A stretch of DNA of 64,000 nt, from the NCBI GenBank assembly GCA_963800065.1, contig CAWCZO010000008.1, positions 806,001 to 870,000 of the forward strand, read 5' to 3'. The notes under the pieces are model-generated. The model ran no database searches. It was not told the origin of the DNA and saw only the letters and a list, made by a program, of their open reading frames with translations. The stretch comes from CAWJFJ01 sp963800065 (GTDB lineage: Bacteria; Actinomycetota; Acidimicrobiia; Acidimicrobiales; UBA8190). The translations under genes and the position numbers were made by a program. Below, piece by piece: positions 59,105-64,000 of this stretch (its first letter is position 1; each line of letters starts with the position of its first letter).

Positions 59105-59743
59105 TCACCAGGTGCCCGTCGATTGGCTCAATGTCAGGCTGCGCAATCCAGCCGCCGATGCACATCCGGCAGCAATCGAGGCGGCCCAACCGGCATCGGC
59201 AAGAGTCACGGTCGGGACCCCCAGCGGAAATGATGACCCGGCTGCCACTGTGCCACCAGAGATCGTGATGTTGTTCCTCAGCGCGGCACCCTTGACCGAG
59301 AACGCCAGTGGTTGCTTCACCTTCGTCGGTACGCCGAGAGGTGTTGACCATCCCATGTTGAACTTGGAAGCGTTGCCTGCAACAGGAGCAATGGCGAGGC
59401 CACTGAAAATACTGCCGCAACTATTGGCAGCGCCGACGACGTGGAACTTGAGCTTTCCTAAGATGTGACCGATCACAGTGGGCGGCGTGAGCAGGGGAGC
59501 GGAGCATGGGTTCGTCGTGTTACCCAACACAGCCTTGATCTTGAAGGTCTCATTGTTGGCGACCCCGCCGTTCTTGAGAGGGGGCACGAAGAAGATGTCG
59601 CCGTGCCACACACCGCTAGTGGAGGTGCAGGTCACACTGCCAGGGAAGATCGGGAGTGCCTGGGCGACGCCGGAGCCCGCCGTGACAAAGAGGAGTCCTG
59701 GAAGCGTGACCGCGGCCAGGATGGGCAGAAACCTTCGAGCCAT
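59105..59743 (-). CDS. Secreted hypothetical protein (tandem paralogue 2)
   Basis: The 212-residue protein is a paralogue of the gene at 58334. It has a signal peptide (ARRFLPILAAVTLPGLLFVT), then GSVTCTSTSGVWHGDI, NPCSAP, SCGSIFSGLAI and the shared C-terminal IAAGCASAAGLRSLTL with SQSTGTW. Shared cysteine positions indicate the same fold and disulfides. The genes are in the same direction 135 bp apart, a tandem duplication followed by divergence. Role unknown. Confidence 0.7.
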   Translation of the reverse strand: MARRFLPILAAVTLPGLLFVTAGSGVAQALPIFPGSVTCTSTSGVWHGDIFFVPPLKNGGVANNETFKIKAVLGNTTNPCSAPLLTPPTVIGHILGKLKFHVVGAANSCGSIFSGLAIAPVAGNASKFNMGWSTPLGVPTKVKQPLAFSVKGAALRNNITISGGTVAAGSSFPLGVPTVTLADAGWAASIAAGCASAAGLRSLTLSQSTGTW

Positions 59744-60176
59744 CTGAGCCCCCGTTTCAGATCGGGCCTCCTTCATAAATCCAAGGAGGATCGCCCCGCA
59801 TTCTTTCGCACGGAGGGGGCCCGAACAAGGGATAATCCTGCGTCGTACAAGGTTGTCTTCATCAGCAAGGTGCTACAAGCTTGGTCAGTGCAATCAACCG
59901 GTCGATTGGGCTGACCTCTTGGGTCCGGCGACAACGGACAGGCTGCATTCCTGGGCAAGCAGGCTGCGCCTCCGCCGGGCCCCGAACCTTCGGTCCGAAT
60001 GGCCCTCGGCCCGGATTCAGCCCGCCTCGTGCCCGGCGCAATCGCCAGCGTCGTCGGGGTGTGTTGTCAACCTGGCAAGGTCAGACGGCGTGAACAAGAT
60101 GTCAACGAAAATTCTGGCCGACAATGTCGGCTGCGGTTGAGTGCGGAACGGTGATTGTCCAGAGGAGGCGCAGCGG
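59744..60176. other. Gene-free stretch with dispersed repeat copy 3
   Basis: This 433-bp spacer separates divergent genes. It contains copy 3 of the dispersed repeat and, near 60098, ATGTCAACG, which resembles the TGTCAACG boxes of the integrated elements. AGGAGG at about 60163 is the ribosome-binding site of the lipoprotein gene. No gene is recognised. Confidence 0.5.
59933..59968 (+). repeat. Dispersed repeat, copy 3
   Basis: This copy reads CAACGGACAGGCTGCATTCC followed by TGGGCAAGCAGGCTGC. It agrees with copies 1 and 2 over about 30 bp but lacks their shared left flank. Confidence 0.6.
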
Positions 60177-61343
60177 GTGAGACTGGGGCTGGTCGGACTC
60201 GCAGTGGCGGCGCTGGTCCTCTCATCGTGCTCCGGGTCCACTATTGCTGCGGGACATGACCGGATGACCATTGCGCCAGAAGACGTTCTGGCGCTGCAGA
60301 TGGTCACTCCGAGCGACGGGGTCGCGGTCGCCTTCTGGCCGTCACCTGTTGTCCACGGTGGTGACTGCTGCAACGGTGCGCCCGCCCACCACCGTGACTA
60401 CTTGGTCGTCACCGGCGACGGAGGAGCAAGGTGGCGCGTCACTGGCGAGCTTCCGGTCGGAGTCAACCCGAGCCAGTCCTATGGCATACAGATGGCGTTC
60501 GGCACCATCGCTGAGGGTTACGTCGAGAGCACCGAGACCAACGCCATCGTATTCACCGCCGACGCGGGCCGGACCTGGTCTCTGCTGCACCCCCCCGGTC
60601 AGGCCACCTCCATCTCGCTTCGTGGTTCGGTTTTGTGGGTCGTCTCTAATCTCTGCCGGGCTTCGACAACACCGCCATCACTGTGCCCGTCTCGGCTCCT
60701 GACGTACATCTCTGGACACCTGGCACCAGCGAGCGATCTGCCGATCCCAACAGAAGGCATCGTCGCCTCGCGGGGAGTCTCGGGCCCTTTTCGCGCTGCA
60801 TCCCTCCTTGACCGTCTTGGGCCAAGTTCGGCGGTCGTCGAAGAGGGCTCCGAAGGCTCGCCTTCCAGCCTCCTCTTCACGAGTGACAGCGGCCAGCAAT
60901 GGACGGTCCTCGACGACCCGTGTGAAGGGCTCGTCCCGACCGGCTTGGTTGCTCCAACTCCAACCAGCTGGGACCTCTACTGCCAACTCGACGGCGGCAT
61001 GAACCAAGGGGAGACACGCTTTTACACGACGAGCGATCAAGGCAAGACGTGGGCGTTGACAGCCAGTGCCAACGAGCAGGGGAATACCCTTGGAAGCATG
61101 GGTGACGTCATGGCCGACGATCTCACCCTCAGCAGCGATGGTCACGTCCTGTGGCTTCTCGGTTCGGTGGGAGGTATCAAGAGCAGCACCGACGGAGGTT
61201 CGGACTGGACCAACGCGCTGGTCCAAACGGGTGGCTACCCGGCCGAGCTTGCTGTCGCCGGAAGGACAAGCGCCTGGCTGCCACTCCCTGGCATCGGCTT
61301 GTATCACACCATCAACGGGACCAGCTGGAGCAAGATCAGCTGA
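60177..61343 (+). CDS. Lipoprotein with BNR/Asp-box beta-propeller repeats
   Basis: The 388-residue protein has a lipoprotein signal peptide with lipobox LSSC near residue 17. At least five Asp-box-like motifs follow (TGDGGARW, TADAGRTW, TSDSGQQW, TSDQGKTW, STDGGSDW), spaced through the sequence as in sialidase-like/YCF48-type beta-propellers. The catalytic Arg triad of sialidases is not evident, so an enzymatic role is unlikely; ligand binding at the cell surface is more plausible. I chose GTG at 60177 because AGGAGG lies about 8 bases upstream. Confidence 0.78.
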   Translation: MRLGLVGLAVAALVLSSCSGSTIAAGHDRMTIAPEDVLALQMVTPSDGVAVAFWPSPVVHGGDCCNGAPAHHRDYLVVTGDGGARWRVTGELPVGVNPSQSYGIQMAFGTIAEGYVESTETNAIVFTADAGRTWSLLHPPGQATSISLRGSVLWVVSNLCRASTTPPSLCPSRLLTYISGHLAPASDLPIPTEGIVASRGVSGPFRAASLLDRLGPSSAVVEEGSEGSPSSLLFTSDSGQQWTVLDDPCEGLVPTGLVAPTPTSWDLYCQLDGGMNQGETRFYTTSDQGKTWALTASANEQGNTLGSMGDVMADDLTLSSDGHVLWLLGSVGGIKSSTDGGSDWTNALVQTGGYPAELAVAGRTSAWLPLPGIGLYHTINGTSWSKIS

Positions 61344-61537
61344 CCGATTTGCGACGCCCCGGCCCGGCCGTACTCCTAGCCGTAGGCTCAGCTCGCCGGG
61401 CTGTGCCCCGTCATCTCCGACCTCCGTGGCCTTTCCGCCACTTTGGCTGATCTGACCTTCGGCAATGGACAAAACGGTGCGCCGTCCGATTGAGGTGCCC
61501 CGTATTGGCCGATACACCCTGCGGCGATACTGACAGG

Positions 61538-62003
61538 GTGGCTTTCCTACTGACCTCGGGCCTGCCGGGCGCAGGCAAGTCGACCTACTGCGAGTGGCTG
61601 GCTCAGCAACATGGCTATTACCACTGGGAGACGGATGTCGGCTGGTCTGAATGGAGTCAGCTGATCGGAGACGCTGCGGCAGCACGCCACGCCGCAGCAG
61701 CGCGCGGGGAGAAGGTGGTGGTGGAGTGGGGATTCGAGCCGATGTACCTCCCGCGAGTAAGGCTCATGCGACGCTGGCTTCGAGTTGTGGTGGTTCGGAG
61801 GCGACACGGCAGCGGCATGACAGAGCTGGCTGCAGCACTCTGGTCGCCTGGATGACCGACCATTCGTCGCTCAGATCGCTCGCATTCACGAGGCGTGGCA
61901 CAGGATCGAGCCGGTATACCGAGGACGCACCATCGAGACGGTGAGTCCAGGTCCGATCCACAAGCGCAACGAGGACATCTATCGGCAGATGCTTGAAGGG
62001 TAG
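61538..62003 (+). pseudogene. P-loop (AAA/zeta-like) kinase gene, frameshifted
   Basis: The N-terminal half from GTG 61538 reads FLLTSGLPGAGKSTYCEWLA, a Walker A P-loop kinase, then VVVEWGFEPMYLPRVRLMRR. The frame breaks near 61787-61797 in a GTGGTGGTT run. The matching C-terminus appears in another frame: WFGGDTAAA, then an in-frame TGA, then QSWLQHSGRLDDRPFVAQIA through IYRQMLEG, ending with TAG at 62003. A frameshift plus a nonsense codon show the gene is dead, or the assembly has errors. Possible relatives are small ATP-dependent nucleoside or antibiotic kinases. Confidence 0.75.
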
Positions 62004-62010
62004 TCCAGGG

Positions 62011-62700
62011 TCAAGCGATCATTTCCATACGGAGACCCCTGCCGTCGGTGGTACCGCCGAGTTGAACATGAGTCCTCGCTAACCATCGGCGCGCGCTCCA
62101 AGCAGCGGCGTAGGCATCGAGGACGTCGTCGGGCTGTGTTCGTCGGATTCGTCTCACCGCGTGCTCATCGACATCGGGAAAGACGCGCCGTAGCGCGGCG
62201 AGACGTTCGGCTCGGCCCTCGTTCGTCGCCTTGTGGTGCGCCATCGGTCCCCCAGCGAGGATCGTAAAGCACACTTCGGGGTGTACTTCGACGAGATGTC
62301 GTTGACGGTCTGGTGTCATCAGGAGGTCGACTTCATGAATCCTGGGCAAGATCGCAAAGGTCTGACGTGAGATTCCCTTCCCGGAGATGGCTCTGCTCCG
62401 AGCGGAGGCTTCCTCGTAGGTCTCTGATCCGAGCAGGCCTCGGGCGGGAGCAGGGAACACCGAGTTTCTGCGGGGGCCAATCATCTTGCGCGCCTCAATG
62501 TCGCATCGACGGGAGCCACTATCTGGTAGGCCGATTGGGATGTCGATGCCGACAGCAGCCAATCGCCCAGAATCGACGTTCGAGACCACTGCGGCGATGT
62601 CCGGGACCACCATCACCTGCGTTTTGCCCTGTCCGTCGGCCGAGACCATCACCTGGACCCAGCCCCCAGGACATCCGTCAAGGCCTGCCACAATCGACAC
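62011..62700 (-). CDS. DUF429 domain protein
   Basis: The 229-residue protein matches the DUF429 family, predicted RNase H-fold nucleases. It has the opening GLDGCPGGWVQVMVS with an early Asp, AVGIDIPIGLPDSGSRRCD, ARKMIGPRRNSVFPAPAR, EVHPEVCFTILAGG and a C-terminal DDVLDAYAAAWSARRW. These hold the acidic residues expected of the fold. Substrate is unknown. It is convergent with the broken kinase gene, 7 bp away. Confidence 0.85.
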   Translation of the reverse strand: MSIVAGLDGCPGGWVQVMVSADGQGKTQVMVVPDIAAVVSNVDSGRLAAVGIDIPIGLPDSGSRRCDIEARKMIGPRRNSVFPAPARGLLGSETYEEASARSRAISGKGISRQTFAILPRIHEVDLLMTPDRQRHLVEVHPEVCFTILAGGPMAHHKATNEGRAERLAALRRVFPDVDEHAVRRIRRTQPDDVLDAYAAAWSARRWLARTHVQLGGTTDGRGLRMEMIA

Positions 62701-62735
62701 GACGACTCCTCGCGTGAATCTGACTGGGTAGCAGA

Positions 62736-63065
62736 TCAGGTTGGGGAACGCATCACTGCCACCTCGACCTCATACGACCAAAGTTCACTGTGGGTCGATA
62801 CCGGAGGCCGATCCGAACCCTGGCTAGACACACCACGAAAACCATGGGCGAAGGCCGGAGAAGCCATCCACGCCTCGAAGGCGTCTTTATCACGCCATCG
62901 GGTCACGACGAGCCACGTCTGCCGGTCGTCGGTAGGCCGTAGCAGCTCGAATCCCTCGAAGCCGTCGGCCTGGTCCACCGCGCCAGCTCGCTCTGCGAAC
63001 CTTCGGGCCAGCTCCTCGCCGCCGCTTTCTGGCACCGTGATGGCGTTGATGCGGATGACAGTCAT
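62736..63065 (-). CDS. Antibiotic biosynthesis monooxygenase (ABM) domain protein, heme-degrading type
   Basis: The 109-residue protein has a single ABM ferredoxin-like fold. VIRINAITVPESGGEELARR contains the Asn typical of IsdG/MhuD heme oxygenases, followed by GFEGFELLRPTDDRQTW, VVTRWRDKDAFEAWM and PAFAHG, with Trp and His at the usual places. That fits a MhuD-like noncanonical heme oxygenase, though other ABM enzymes cannot be ruled out. I chose the ATG at 63065 because the fold begins there; an upstream start at 63107 is less likely. Confidence 0.8.
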   Translation of the reverse strand: MTVIRINAITVPESGGEELARRFAERAGAVDQADGFEGFELLRPTDDRQTWLVVTRWRDKDAFEAWMASPAFAHGFRGVSSQGSDRPPVSTHSELWSYEVEVAVMRSPT

Positions 63066-63142
63066 GAGTCCTAGCATGGCCTCGCCTGCCGGAGTCCTGA
63101 CCATCACCGCCAGGCCCGCCTCGGTTGGCGCATGATGACGCC

Positions 63143-63310
63143 ATGGCAGGGGAGCACCCTCCGACTCGGGAAGCCGTCACGGAGGCGGCCGAAACCCTGC
63201 GGAGGCTGCTCGACGCCGTCGACGCCAGGGAGTTGGACGCCGTCACCCCGGGCGAAGTCGCATTGCTCCGGCGTCTGCAGGGAACCTGGTGGGGTGGGAA
63301 GAGGCCCTGA
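63143..63310 (+). CDS. Small hypothetical protein
   Basis: This is a 55-residue helical frame beginning MAGEHPPTREAVTEAAETLR with a regular heptad-like pattern (LLDAVDARELDAV, ALLRRLQGTW). It looks like a plausible small helical protein. No strong ribosome-binding site is seen. It ends just before the open frame of the IS110 transposase and may lie across the IS end, so it could be interrupted. Confidence 0.4.
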   Translation: MAGEHPPTREAVTEAAETLRRLLDAVDARELDAVTPGEVALLRRLQGTWWGGKRP

Positions 63311-63373
63311 GGGTTCTCCCGCCGTCCACCGACCACGCGCCGTGAGGGCAGGAAGACCTCCCTCTGTACACTC

Positions 63374-64000
63374 ATCGGTGGAGTCGACACCCACTTGGAC
63401 ACCCACGTGGCCGCCGCCTTGGACCCGATCGGTGGCCTGCTCGGGGTGGAATCGTTCGTGGCCGCCCCCCGGGGCTACAAAGCCATGCTCGAGTGGATGG
63501 GCGCCTTTGGCACGGTGTCCAAGGTGGGCGTGGAAGGCACCGGCGCCTATGGGGCGGGACTGGGACGGTTCCTGCGCCGTGCCGGCATCGAGGTGGTCGA
63601 GGTCGACCGCTCGAATCGCCAGGTCCGGAGGACACAGGGCAAGTCCGACCCGGCCGACGCCGTCGAGGCGGCCCGGGCCGTGCTCTCGGGGCGGGCCACA
63701 GGCGCACCCAAGTCCCGCGACGGCAACGTCGAGGCCATTCGGGCGCTGCTCGTGGCCAAGCGCTCCGCTCGCGAAGGACGTCTTCGGGCCCTCCACCAGA
63801 TGCGCCAGCTGAGCTACACCGCCCCTGATCAGCTCCGATGCCGCCTGAAAGGCCTTCCGATCAAGGAGTTCACGGCCGAAGCGGCCGCCATGCGGCCGAG
63901 AGCGGGAGGCGACCCGGTCGTTCATGCCACAAAGGTGGCGCTCACCAGCCTGGGACGTCGCGTTCTCACCCTCGAAGAAGAGATAGCTGGCATCGACGAG
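63374..64000 (+). CDS. IS110-family transposase, N-terminal part (runs off right edge)
   Basis: The open frame encodes IGGVDTHLDTHVAAAL, VGVEGTGAYGAGLGRFLR, VVEVDRSNRQVRR and GKSDPADAVEAARAV, the DEDD motif series of the IS110-family RuvC-like recombinase domain (Asp, Glu, Asp, Asp). It continues with LVAKRSAREGRLRALHQM and is open to the last base; the C-terminal catalytic-Ser domain lies outside the window. No ATG, GTG or TTG exists in frame between the upstream TGA (63308) and the GVDTH motif. The start is therefore unclear: a rare ATC/CTC codon or a lost 5' end. Confidence 0.85.
   Translation, partial: MGGVDTHLDTHVAAALDPIGGLLGVESFVAAPRGYKAMLEWMGAFGTVSKVGVEGTGAYGAGLGRFLRRAGIEVVEVDRSNRQVRRTQGKSDPADAVEAARAVLSGRATGAPKSRDGNVEAIRALLVAKRSAREGRLRALHQMRQLSYTAPDQLRCRLKGLPIKEFTAEAAAMRPRAGGDPVVHATKVALTSLGRRVLTLEEEIAGIDE

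Overview
The window is high-GC bacterial DNA with Actinomycetota features: a rapZ-yvcK-gap-pgk-tpiA-secG block, the RapZ P-loop with Arg in place of Lys, many GTG starts with 4-base GTGA/ATGA overlaps, and a DnaA-box-like TGTGGACAA of the actinobacterial type. Class Acidimicrobiia is my guess from overall style; the sequence alone does not prove it.

Bases 1-6720 are a nucleotide-excision-repair block (3' end of uvrB, uvrA, uvrC) with nadA convergent to uvrA. Bases 6733-26529 are a surface-glycan island: GT-C/YfhO-like membrane proteins, a glucose-1-phosphate cytidylyltransferase plus a sugar-nucleotide epimerase/dehydratase, a methyltransferase, a GT2 glycosyltransferase and three consecutive acyltransferase-3/SGNH proteins. 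It separates uvrC from rapZ, which are close neighbours in many actinobacteria. Bases 26739-33715 hold rapZ, yvcK, gap, pgk, tpiA, secG and a peptide-type ABC-transporter lipoprotein. The usual whiA is not between yvcK and gap.

A tRNA-Leu(GAG) gene at 33760-33843 is the attachment site of an integrated element of about 13 kb (33792-46789) flanked by a perfect 54-bp direct repeat (attL/attR). It carries a tyrosine integrase, a divergent regulator pair over an operator-like palindrome, an excisionase, a RepA-like ATPase, an iteron-rich candidate origin, and small and large terminase subunits. I see no portal, capsid protease or tail gene. That layout suggests a phage satellite (PICI-like) rather than a complete prophage. 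Between its last genes lie three copies of one RNA-like fold (three-way junction plus long GC-rich hairpin) with different sequences but preserved pairing. This is the best candidate here for something undescribed. Putative cargo genes sit at both ends.

Directly after attR is the remnant of a second, related element (46790 to about 50220) with its own small terminase, a truncated large terminase and small phage-type genes, but no integrase. From 50425 to the end the DNA is accessory: a secreted protein with 14 tandem 37-residue RCC1-like repeats, another secreted repeat protein, an IS3-family element (54925-56229) whose orfB is interrupted by an IS30 transposase fragment, a short dispersed repeat in three copies, RidA, a YczE-type membrane protein, two tandem secreted paralogues, a BNR-type lipoprotein, a broken P-loop kinase gene, a DUF429 protein, an ABM monooxygenase, and an IS110-family transposase running off the right edge.
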